A DNA stretch of 64,000 nt from Aspidapion aeneum. Lineage: Eukaryota; Arthropoda; Insecta; Coleoptera; Brentidae. Under the pieces are notes generated by a model. The model was given only the letters and a program-made list of their open reading frames with translations. It had not been told where the DNA came from and searched no databases. Shown here one piece after another: positions 54,960 to 64,000 of this stretch. The stretch is from positions 86,323,207-86,387,206 of the forward strand of contig OY755039.1 in NCBI GenBank assembly GCA_963576565.1, given 5' to 3'. Position numbers and translations under genes: made by a program. Position 1 is the first letter of the stretch. Every line of letters starts with the position of its first letter.

Positions 54960-55760
54960 TAAAATTTTATTCACTTCCGTTCGTTTTTGTTTTTTCTCGT
55001 CGCTTCCGTTTGTCTTTTCGTCACTTCCAGTTCAGTGTCACTCACTTCCGGTTCAGTGTAACTCACTTCTGGTTAAGCTTAACTCTTTTCCGGTGACTTA
55101 AGTCATGTGCGGTTACGTAAAGTCTACTTGCAGTCACTTCAATTCAGTTTTAGATCATGTCCAGCTTACTCACTCCAGCAACTATCGGTTTACTTTCAGT
55201 CATGTCTCGGTTCGGTTCGGTTTATATGCCAGCCCTTACAGTTTACATTCAGTAACTTCAAGTTTACTTCGAGTCACTCTCGGTAAGTTTTCAGTCATTT
55301 TAGGTCACTCCCGGTTCCCTTGAAGTTACTTCCCGTAGATTTTTATTTACTTCGGCTGCTTTTGTATTTTTGGTACTTTTCAGTTGTATTCTTTGGTACC
55401 TTTTAATTCGTTCCCTTAGTCATGTCCGAGCACGTTAAAATTTTTCTTATTTCTGGTCAGTTTTAGATCTTGTCCGGTTACTTTCGGTTAACTTTAAGTA
55501 ACTTCTGGTTTACTTTAACTCAGTACCGATTTACTTTCAGTCACTTTTGTTCACCTTTAATCACTTTCGGTCAGTTTTCAGTCATTTTGGATCAATTCCG
55601 GTTCACTTAAATTTACTTCCGGTACATTTTTATTTTCTTCCGGCCGCTTTTGTAAAATTTTGGTCAGTTATCTTTTCATTACTTCCAGTTCAGTTTCAGT
55701 TACTTCCGGTTCCTTAAAGACAGGATAACTTTTAAGACACTCCCGGTCACTTTTGCAAAA
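54960..55760. repeat. Degenerate short tandem repeat, TCACTTCCGGTT-based
   Basis: Over about 800 bp, variants of CACTTCCGGTTCAGTTTCAG recur every 18-24 bases (for example 55020, 55040, 55060, 55250, 55500, 55590, 55690). Interspersed TTACTTCCGGTTTACTTT forms also occur. The C and G all lie in the CTTCCGG core. The frame 55105-55323 is a by-product. Confidence 0.7.
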
Positions 55761-56107
55761 ACTATAAATGAAAATCAAATTTTAGAATATAGATTATTAT
55801 ACTATATATTATTATAATTATAGATCGACAACAAGCGTTTGTGGACCTACGTGCCTAGGAATTTTTAGTCTTAAAAAAACATGCCAAGTAATCACTGTGC
55901 GAGAATTTAAGAAATATTAACATAATCGAATCAAATTGAAGGGCATCAGATCATTCTGAAAAGGCTTTGGGGCTTTTAAATAACAGCCAGATGGTATTTT
56001 CAGTTTTAAGCCTTTTTCTTGCGAGGATTTTAAGCCCAATCGTGGTTACCAGTCCTCTCTTTTTCTTAATGCATTTATATAAGCACCGCCCTGCGATGAA
56101 GATGTTC

Positions 56108-56142
56108 TGTCTAACTATCTAACTATCTAACTAACTATCTAT
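56108..56142. repeat. (CTAACTAT)n microsatellite
   Basis: About four imperfect CTAACTAT units directly precede the 130-bp array. Confidence 0.7.
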
Positions 56143-56149
56143 CAAATCT

Positions 56150-56950
56150 TGTGAAGCGTTTTGACACATTTCCCATTATCCGATTTGGATGAAATTTGGT
56201 ACACACATAGTGGTCCCATGACAATACAACATTAAGAAAAAAATATTCTACCACCCCTACCCCCACCCTTCTATAGAAAAATAAGTTTTTGACACACTTC
56301 CCGTTATCCGATTTGGATAAAATTTGGTATACACATAGTGGTCCGATGATAATACAACAATAAGAAAAAAAATATCCTACCACCCCTACCCCCACCCCCT
56401 TTCATAGAAAAATGAGTTTTTGACACACTTCCCATTATCCGATTTGGATGAAATTTGGTACTCACATAGTGGTCCGATGACAATACAACATTTAAAAAAT
56501 ATATCCCCCACCCTTACTCCCACCCCTACTCCCACCCCCTTCCATAGAAAATGCGTTTTTGACACCCTTCCCATTATCCGATTTGGATGAAATTTAATGA
56601 CAATACAATATTGAAAAAAAATCCTACCACTCCTACCCCCACCCCCATCTATAGAAAAATGCGTTTTTGACACACTTCCATTATCCGATTTGGATGAAAT
56701 TTGGTATACATATAGTGGTCCGATGACAATACAATAATAATTAAAAAATGTCCTCCTACCCCTACCCCCCACCCTCTTCCATAAAAAAATGCGTTTTTGA
56801 CACACTTCACTTCAAATGACTTTTATAAAATTTGGTATATGCATAACGGTGGTCCGATGGCAATACAGCCCAAACAAAAAATATATTTCTACCTCTACCC
56901 CCACCCTCTCCTTCCCCCAATAGAAAAATGAGTTTCCAAACAACTCACGA
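56150..56950. repeat. Satellite, about 130-bp units (six copies)
   Basis: TTTTGACACACTTCCCATTA, TCCGATTTGGATGAAATTTG, ACACATAGTGGTCCGATGAC, AATACAA and CACCCCTACCCCCACCC recur at about 56160, 56288, 56418, 56555 and 56670, with a diverged unit near 56800. Minus-strand frames 56135-56805 translate the repeat only. Confidence 0.85.
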
Positions 56951-58079
56951 TCAGCGATTTCAGTATAATCTAGAATAAACTCTTCTGTTCTGTTATTGAA
57001 CAAATATTTTCATTAATTAGAGTAGATAGCTGAGACTAAAAAGTAGAAAATAAATTGGTAAAAAAAAATCAATCAAAGCATAAGTTAATCTAAATCACTT
57101 AAAGAATATTCAACATAGCAGGTCATCAAAGATATGTTTGATGTGCCGCAATGTTATGCCATTGCTATACCTATGTCAGAGAAATTCTCGGGTATCTTGG
57201 GTCGGGTTGGGTGGGTTTGGTACCTCTGCATTTTTCTGCTAGATTGATTCTTGCAAATAGTGATATTTAATTGATATGGATATCTTATCGTGCTAACATC
57301 GTCAAAATTTCCATCAGTCGGCCATCGCTTTTATTATTATGATAATATTAGAATGTTAGAAAATTATTTTTAAATTTTTAGTGCATTTTATAAAAGCTTG
57401 TGACTTAAAAAAAAATTTTACCAATTTTTTCAAGATAGTTATTAAAGTATGGCAGAGCGGCACAGGGGGCGTATTTTCTTGTATAGTGTGGTATGTTGTT
57501 TCTAACGTATACAAATGTATTAAGAAAAGGAGGAGACTAGTAACCACGTTAGGCTTAAAATGTGCGCAAAAAAACAGCTTTTGTCATAATACATCTATCA
57601 TCTCATAAACTTTCAGAACTAAGAAAATAAGGGTACTCATTTTAGATCGTTTTTTTACTGGTCAGAAATACTTTCCATCGTTAGGTATTAGCCAGAATAT
57701 TTTTTTTAGTTAACTTAAATATAACCTTTACTAGTACAACTAGTTTTAATATTAAGAAAATAAGTTCCTCGTATTCATATCTTATTTTGCATTTTACCCC
57801 AAAATCTTCATGGCCTCCCCTACTATAAGATAAAATGTGTTCACTAAACATGCAGCAATAATTTAAAGGAATATTTCCTGGATTATTCTAATAGTGCGGA
57901 AAATTGGGTCATTTCTTAACACCCTAACTATTACGTATATTCCACCTAGGTATAATATATCGCCCTTCAATTTTAGACAAATAGCGCCCTTTGTGTACGC
58001 TTGACGCGTGCCTAAGCCATATGTTTTCCGCCACGCGACAATACGTGTATAAGGTATGGGCGTGTTTGTAAATTCACTT
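56951..58079. other. Unassigned stretch
   Basis: No gene or element boundary is recognised. The frames at 57356-57608 and 57863-58102 lack recognisable motifs. Confidence 0.35.
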
Positions 58080-58087
58080 ATGACAAC

Positions 58088-59489
58088 CAGTGGCGAATCC
58101 ACGCACAGTGTGCCTGAACGAAGTATAGGTTACATAAAAATGGCTCCAAAAACTAATTGCACATTTTGAATATGGACTCTTTCCTAACTTCAGAGCGATA
58201 TTCATATAAGTCCTAGCTGATCCTCTTCTCGAAATTTTATAAATTTTTTGCCATTTTTCTAGTTAGTCTAGGCGCTGGCTCCTGTCACGTGTGACCTAAT
58301 ATGTGTGCTTTGTTTGACTGCGGGGCATTGTTAAGCACCCATAGATGTATAAAAAAAGTTTGATCACGTGGTTGAACTCATGGTCGTTTGGCCGCCATGC
58401 TTGAAAATGGCCGCCAAATTGATAGATTTTTTTGTTTAAGCGTATCTCCCTACCCAGTTATCCAATTTTAATTTTTAAAGGCTCGTTATACTCCTCTTTT
58501 AAAGGCAAATAAATTTTGTAATTACACATTTTTTAATAAATCAAGTAGTCTTTGAGATATACCAAGATTATTAGTATTTCTGCCCGGGAAAGAATTAAAA
58601 TAATAATAATGCTCATTTAACTGTAGCTACAATATTATTGACATTTGTTTTTTTTGTTACATAGATAGATACTATATAAGATAAGGTATAAAGCCTTTTA
58701 TGTAACAAAAAAAAAACAAATGTCAATAATATTGTAGCTACGATAAAATGAGCATGGGTATTATTTTAACTCTTTTGCGAGCGGAAATACTAATAATCTT
58801 GGTTTATCTAAAAAACTGCTTAATTTATCAAAAATTGTGTTATAATAAAATTTGTTTGCTTTTCAAAAAGGAGTAAAACAAGCTTTAAAAAATTTAAATA
58901 GGACCACTGGGTAGAGAGATACGCTTAAACAAAAAATCTTTTAATTTGGAGGCCATCTTTAAAGATGGCGTCCAAACGACAATGAGTTCGACCACGCGAC
59001 CAAACTTTTTTTATACTCTTATGGGTGCTTACCAAAGCCCCGCAGTCAAACTGAGCGCAAATATTGGGTCACACGTGACAGGAGCCAGCGCCTAGTATAA
59101 CTAGAAAAATGTCAAAAATTTCGAGAAGAGGATCACCTAGGATTTATATGAATATGGCTCTGAAGTCAGGAAAGAGTCCATATTCAAAATGTGCAATAAG
59201 ATTTTGGAACCATTTTTATGTAACCTATACTTCATTCAGGCACACTGTGCACGATTTTCGGTGGTGGGGCCAAATAGGCAGCACAATCAAAGCAAAAATT
59301 GAAGTTTTTAATGAGTGAGCTACGAAGTTTGGCTCAATATGTAAATAAAATGCGCAGTACGAAAATAAAGTAATTTTTTTCCTACATTTTTTAATTTTTG
59401 GTAATTTTTTTAACTGGAACTCAAGATTATATGCTTTGTCAGGAAGAGGGGACCCGGGCCCTTTTGCCGTACTTGTGGATCCTCCACTG
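58088..59489. mobile_element. hAT-like element (CAGTGG ends, 8-bp TSD) split by a palindrome
   Basis: The left end CAGTGGCGAATCCACG and complement of the right end CAGTGGAGGATCCACAAGTA are flanked by ATGACAAC (58080-58087) and ATGCCAAC (59490-59497), identical at 7 of 8 bases. Internal sequence near the right end, GGGGACCCGGGCCC, is GC-rich. A 1,146-bp palindromic element sits only 16 bp inside the left end. Removing it leaves a non-coding element of about 256 bp. Confidence 0.75.
58104..59249. mobile_element. Near-perfect palindromic element with CACAGTG ends
   Basis: The element begins CACAGTGTGCCTGAACGAAG and ends with the inverse. The left arm (58104-58665) and right arm (58690-59249) match along their length, including GGCGCTGGCTCCTGTCACGT, GTTTAAGCGTATCTC and TGTCAATAATATTGTAGCTA. 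They leave a loop of roughly 25-30 bp. The 4-bp flanks CACG lie at 58100-58103 and 59250-59253. Short frames such as 59109-59318 are not supported. The ends read exactly as the RAG/Transib heptamer, but Transib makes 5-bp duplications. A 4-bp duplication fits Chapaev-type (CMC) elements better. Confidence 0.8.
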
Positions 59490-59536
59490 ATGCCAACACT
59501 GGAGTTCTTGAATAAATTGTTCAAGTTTTTTAAGTA

Positions 59537-59790
59537 GTGTTTGTAAATTATCTAAATGAATTCAGCCAAGTCACCAAAATTTTTATAATTGAGGTCTTTA
59601 AAATCCCCAATGAAGGGTCAATCTCGCGATATGTCACACGTCGATCTTCCGTGATGAGCATGCGCAGAGCATCAATGTTTTCCTGGATGACAGCCGTTTT
59701 GTTGCACCTGGCCTTGAATCGTCGCTAAGGCTAATCCTTGCTTGAACTCTCCATACCAACGAGAAACTGTCGATGGTATGGTATGGCAAA
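59537..59790 (-). pseudogene. mariner transposase, N-terminal HTH fragment
   Basis: On the minus strand the pieces read PSTVSRWYGEFKQGL, then SDDSRPGATK, then (after a one-base shift) TAVIQENIDALRMLITEDRR and VTYREIDPSLGILKTSI-KIL. This is the paired helix-turn-helix DNA-binding part of mariner transposases, up to the conserved R-x-V-T-Y-x-E-I and the linker. The domain normally binds the element's terminal repeats. The catalytic D,D34D domain is absent and the frame is shifted at least once (near 59695-59715). The fragment stops next to the MITE at 59809, and its 3' side runs out near 59560. The plus-strand frame 59537-59728 is its shadow. Confidence 0.75.
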
Positions 59791-59808
59791 TTTTAACGTA
59801 ACGAAATA

Positions 59809-60393
59809 TGGGTGTTTCCTAATTGAGTGTCAATATTTATGGAGGTGATTTTTGGGCCCATTTTAAGAAAAAAACTTCATATGAACATATGTCCTAAACG
59901 TCTTACCTTTTGAGATACAGGGTGCATGATGATATTGTCATATTAACGATATTGTTATGATCATGCAGAGAAACGGTTTTTATTTTTTTTAAGCGAAAAC
60001 CGTGCATCGGGTTGAAAAAAATCAAGTGATCAACTTTGGTTAGAAATGATTGGGGATTTCAAAAATCATTTTTATTTCAGGAAAAATCAGTAGCGTGCCA
60101 TCAATGTCTGCCAAAATAAGCAGGTCAAATTACGTACGAACGCCACTGATGGAAATTAAAAAAAAAGTGATAACATTAAAAAAATGCCTCTTGATTCATA
60201 GTACATGTATGACAAATTTCATTAAAATATCTGAAGTGGTATTATAGATATTAATAATAAATTATTTATTTTTGAAAACTTTACCACCCTGTATCTCAAA
60301 AGGTAAGGACATATGTTCATATAAAGTTTTTTTCTTAAAATGGGCCCAAAAATCACTCCCATAAATATTGACATTCAATTAGGAAACACCCTG
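59809..60393. mobile_element. TA-flanked MITE with GGGTGTTTCCTAATTGA ends
   Basis: The left TGGGTGTTTCCTAATTGAGT and complement of the right CAGGGTGTTTCCTAATTGAA share about 118-bp arms through TGGGCCCATTTTAAG, CATATG-ACATATGTCC, ACCTTTTGAGATACAGGGTG. TA flanks are at 59807-59808 and 60394-60395. The inner arm edge is itself an ACAGGGTG motif. Confidence 0.8.
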
Positions 60394-60644
60394 TATAGCC
60401 CGAAAATGTTCTCGGTTTAATTCCATTTTTCGACTGATTTGTTAACTTATAAAATTCACTGTAGCTACAAAACTATATGTATCGCACTGACGTTTTGAAT
60501 TTAGGTTAGGTAAAGATTGAGGTTAAGTTTAAGTAACGACATTCTATCAGTGTCGTCCTCTATGTTTATATATGCAAAATATAAAATACAGCCCTCGTAG
60601 AACCTTCTTAATTATACTAATGCGTGTAAAATTTCAAGTTGATA

Positions 60645-61300
60645 TCGTGGACTGAATGCAATAGTTGGGTAACACGATTTTTGTAGTTTTGAGAAAGTCG
60701 ATAAAATGTAATTGGTAGTATAAAAGGAGTCGCCTGGAGAAGGGTTGCTTGCACAATATGAGATCATTTTTATTTTTAGGGTTTTACTTTTGTTCAAAGA
60801 CCTCATCTAATGTAAATTTATTTTAAAAAAGTGAAAATATAATGTGCTTTTTAAAAAAAGTTAAAGTTGTCCAGTTTTTGCACTAATAATTTTTGCTGCA
60901 AGAATTGGGTATCTTAAGTTACCTACTTTTGACATTCAACTAACGGCTTAAAGTTTCTGTAGAAACCAGCTATCTATAGTTAGCCATTATTATTATTACA
61001 AGAAGTCCACATTTTTATGTTCATAAAGTAGGTAACTACAGAGTTGTCTTCTTTTATAAAATAAAAAGATCAGAAAATAGAGAAAAACATACTGGTATCT
61101 TAGGTTATCTATTTATAGCTCCAAAAAAGTTTACATGTTTGAATTGTCTACTTTTACATTTGCAGATAGACGTCGCCAGTTTAGAATAACGTATTATCCA
61201 GCTTTTGCATTGGATAGCGCTTGACTCCCACTATATGAAAAAGTAGATAACTCAAAATCACGAAATTTCGAGTTACCCAACTATTGCATTCAGCCCACGA
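60645..61300. mobile_element. TA-flanked MITE with TCGTGGACTGAATGCAATAG ends
   Basis: The left TCGTGGACTGAATGCAATAG and complement of the right TCGTGGGCTGAATGCAATAG continue through TTGGGTAAC-CGA. TA flanks are at 60643-60644 and 61301-61302. Inside, GTTATCTACTTTT, GTAGGTAACTACAG and TTACCTACTTTTG recur. It is 656 bp and non-coding. Confidence 0.8.
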
Positions 61301-61302
61301 TA

Positions 61303-61819
61303 TGGTAATTTCTTGGACAATTATCGCCGACCGCGAAAACATCCATGCATGCCAGTTTAGCTATTTTATCATCTACATGACGTCACGGAAAGCTAGAAGT
61401 GGCAATCAAGCGTCTTCCCGGTATATATGGATGCAGTTACAGTGGGCTATACAAAGTATATCGTGATGTAGGCCATCGGTGAATAAAATTTCGTTAATTT
61501 ACAAACTCGCCCTATGTATTTCGGGTAAGTGAAGAGCCAAGAAAGTCAAACTGTAAGACAGATGTATCTATGTGTGTCTGTTTGCCCGCCCGCTGTGCCA
61601 CCCCCGTTTAACCACCTGGCAGAACGGGGAGTTTAACGCTATAATACTACTAGTATGTATTGCTATCAGTGCCTGATTAATGGTTATCTTGAAATGGGGT
61701 CTTGTTTCTATTTATTTAAATTCTAAAAGGATAAATTTACTAATTTAAATATTTTAAAATGTGTGCCGTAAAAGAATATAAAAATTAGATACCTAAGTTT
61801 CACTTATACCTCCAGGATA
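61303..61819. other. Unassigned stretch
   Basis: No element is recognised. The frame 61284-61466 starts inside the MITE end and is not supported. Confidence 0.35.
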
Positions 61820-62910
61820 TTTGAAACTTTGAAAATTCATATCTCCCAAACTATACAATTTATCAACAAAAGCACCGAGTTACAGTATGGTGGGGCCATA
61901 AAGATGCGAAAAAGCCACACCTTGAGTTTAGATTCTGAAAAATGTCATTTAGCGATTTTTAGTATAAGGAATCCCATAGGACCAAAATTGCCAAATTTTG
62001 AAAATTCATATCTCCCAAACTATATATTTTGTTAACAAAAGCACCGAGTTACAGTATGGTGGGGCCATAAAGATGCGAAAAAGCCACACTCTGAGTTGAG
62101 ATTCTAAAAAACGTCATTTTGCGATTTTTGGTATAGGGAATCCCATAGGACCAAAATTGCCAAATTTTGAAAATTCATATCTCCCAAACTATATATTTTG
62201 TTAACAAAAGCACCGAGTTACAGTATGGTGGGGCCATAAAGATGCGAAAAAGCCACACCTTGAGTTTAGATTCTAAAAAACGGCATTTAGCGATTTTTAG
62301 TATAGGGAATCCCATAGGACAAAAATTGCCAAATTTTGAAAATTCATATCTCCCAAACTATACATTTTATTAACAAAAGCACCGAGTTACAGTATGGCGG
62401 GGCCATAAAGATGCGAAAAAGCCTCACCTTGAGTTTAGATTCTAAAAAACGTCATTTAGCGATTTTTAGTATAGGGAATCCCATAGGACAAAAATTGCCA
62501 AACTTTGAAAATTCATATCTCCCAAACTATACATTTTATCAACAAAAGCACCGAGTTGCAGTATTGTGGCGTCATACAGATATGAAAAAACCACTGAGTG
62601 AGTTGAGATTCCAAAAAACGTAATTTAGCGATTTTTAGTGTAGGGAAACCCATAAGACTAAAATGGCAAAACTTTGAAAATTCATATTTTACAAACTATA
62701 CAGTTTATCAAAAAAAGCACCAAGTTGCAGTATTGTGGCGTCATACAGATACGAAAAAACCACTGAGTGAGTTGAGAATCCAAAAAACGTCATTTAGCGA
62801 TTTTTAGTATAGGGAATCCCATAGGACCAAAATTGCCAAACTTTGAAAATTTATATCTCCCAAACTATAGTAACAAAAGCACCGAGTTATAGTATGGTGG
62901 GGAATTTTGA
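61820..62910. repeat. 169-bp satellite, about 6.4 units
   Basis: Units start at 61829, 61998, 62167, 62336, about 62505, about 62675 and a partial one near 62845. Each reads GAAAATTCATATCTCCCAAA, CAAAAGCACCGAGTTACAGT, GGGGCCATAAAGATGCGAAA, GATTCTAAAAAACGTCATTT and GGGAATCCCATAGGACCAAA. The first four units are about 95 percent alike and the last three more diverged. Plus-strand frames (61829-62035, 62167-62373, 62336-62623) come from the repeat. Confidence 0.9.
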
Positions 62911-64000
62911 AAACTTTTTTCGTTTTTTTTTAATAACATAAACATTGCAATACGCATGTGCTCACAACAGGTCAAATAGAGTATCAATTTGGTATCAACT
63001 TGAGCTTTGTGTGCTTGGAAATAATACAAAATTCAACTGTATTAAATATTTGCATGATTTGTTATAAGTTTTTTCGTCCACCTAGACTTCTCTTTTCTAT
63101 AAAAATTTAAAACAAATTATTTAACCACCTAGTTTCAATAAAAACTTCATTCAATTTTATTTGAAGAAATATTTTTTCATTTTAATAGAAAGTCTATTAG
63201 TTTTTAATAGGTTTTGTACATAAATTTTAATGCATGACATTGTAAAACCTCCTGAAACATGTTAGTTCAATGAATAGAGGCCAAAATAGGGGGGTTACCC
63301 TACAAAAGGTCCGGTAGTTCTGAATTTTGGATATGTTGTTATGCTCAGGAGGGTAGTTAAAAATCCGAGTTTTCGTCACCCTCACCCCTGTGCTCCCTAA
63401 GCCATCTTGAAAAAACCCTAAAAAATTGGCACTTTTTTTAGTTTTTTGCGTTTAATTTCGTTCCAGTACACTAAATCGCAAAAAGAGTTATATGAAATTT
63501 TTTAGAGGATATAATTATCTACAATTGGGTTGTACCATGGTTGTTCTGCGAGCAGCAGTAACCGAGCTAGGTAATTTCCAAAAATGACTAAAATCAAGTG
63601 CTTGGGCAAATTTTTTGATTTTTTCTACTTTAGACGGCATAAGCTCCGAAATACTTTGTTCTAGGGTAAAAGTTCTAAGAACATATCTTGAGAATTTTAT
63701 CAGCTACAAAATCCATCCTTTAAATATATTTTTAAATATTGTAATGGAGTGGGAGTAACTTTTAACTTAAAGTAAGTAAGTTAGAAAATAATCATTTTTT
63801 AAAATTTAGTGCTTTAAACGGCACGTTTTTTATTTATTTTTATTTTTTGGTGTAAATTTAGTGACGTACAAAAAGGTAAGAGAGCTTAGGGGTCAAACAC
63901 CTCCTTAAACTAACCACCTCTTAAAAAATCCCCCCAGACCCCCCAAAATCTAACATATTTAGGTTTTCTCAAATTTTCTCACAAAATACGCTTCTAAGAG
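62911..64000. other. Unassigned stretch to the window end
   Basis: It is AT-rich and no gene is found. Repeated phrases of the type AAATTTTTTGATTTTT and CCCCCCAGACCCCCC occur but no unit is definable. Confidence 0.35.

Noticed and set aside
56135..56805. Glycine/valine-rich minus-strand frames of 86 and 139 codons
   Set aside because: They translate the roughly 130-bp satellite and its CACCCCTACCCCC run. No start context or protein signature is present.
61829..62623. Three near-identical plus-strand frames of 68-95 codons
   Set aside because: They are explained fully by the 169-bp satellite, whose period shifts frame each unit.

Overview
This window looks like a stretch of AT-rich intergenic or heterochromatic DNA from an insect nuclear genome. 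I assign it to an insect because it combines a Jockey-clade LINE, mariner, PIF/Harbinger, hAT-like, pogo-like and Crypton remnants, many short elements beginning ACAGGGTG, and pentamers resembling the insect telomere repeat TTAGG. The order and species cannot be decided from sequence alone. I found no convincing intact host gene. The only host-gene candidate is a possible first exon of a THAP-type zinc-finger protein (16418-16482), and it is weak. Almost every long reading frame is either a transposon remnant or an accident of a tandem repeat that happens to stay open.

Layout. 1-2 kb: a long-inverted-repeat element. 2-4 kb: tandem repeats and a palindromic GGTTC-rich MITE. 4.2-5.1 kb: a decayed LINE. 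5.2-7.0 kb: a 1.76-kb element with an 8-bp target duplication that holds a 154-bp satellite. 8.4-9.4 kb: an internally deleted PIF/Harbinger element. 10.2-10.8 kb: a TA-flanked MITE. 11.6-13.6 kb: a broken Crypton tyrosine recombinase bracketed by hairpins. 13.6-17.3 kb: pogo-like and other MITEs and the THAP-like exon. 17.7-18.8 kb: a TCGAAA-armed foldback element. 19.5-22.2 kb: two hAT-like elements. 22.5-23.5 kb: a minus-strand LINE split by a MITE. 24.4-26.9 kb: a MULE-like MITE and an array of about 185-bp units, itself invaded by a second foldback element. 27.4-28 kb: a P-element-like transposase scrap. 29.5-33.6 kb: a nested stack of three inverted-repeat elements inside an older repeat. 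34.2-35.2 kb: a Jockey LINE. 35.7-36.7 kb and 38.8-39.5 kb: satellites. 43.2 kb: a tRNA-like sequence. 45-48.6 kb: a LINE tail, a GAGAC-rich palindrome, and inverted-repeat elements. 49.1-52.0 kb: a 2.9-kb foldback element with GC-rich ends. 55-57 kb: a degenerate CACTTCCGG repeat and a roughly 130-bp satellite. 58.1-59.5 kb: a hAT-like element carrying a 1.15-kb near-perfect palindrome. 59.5-61.3 kb: a mariner scrap and two MITEs. 61.8-62.9 kb: a 169-bp satellite.

How it fits together. The dominant theme is inverted symmetry at every scale, from 11-bp hairpins in each satellite unit to arms of about 560 bp. Many elements are nested, and the host copy can often be reconstructed from another copy in the window, which gives relative insertion ages. 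None of the recognisable transposases or reverse transcriptases is intact. The short elements would therefore need enzymes encoded elsewhere. Read-through transcripts would form long double-stranded RNA.
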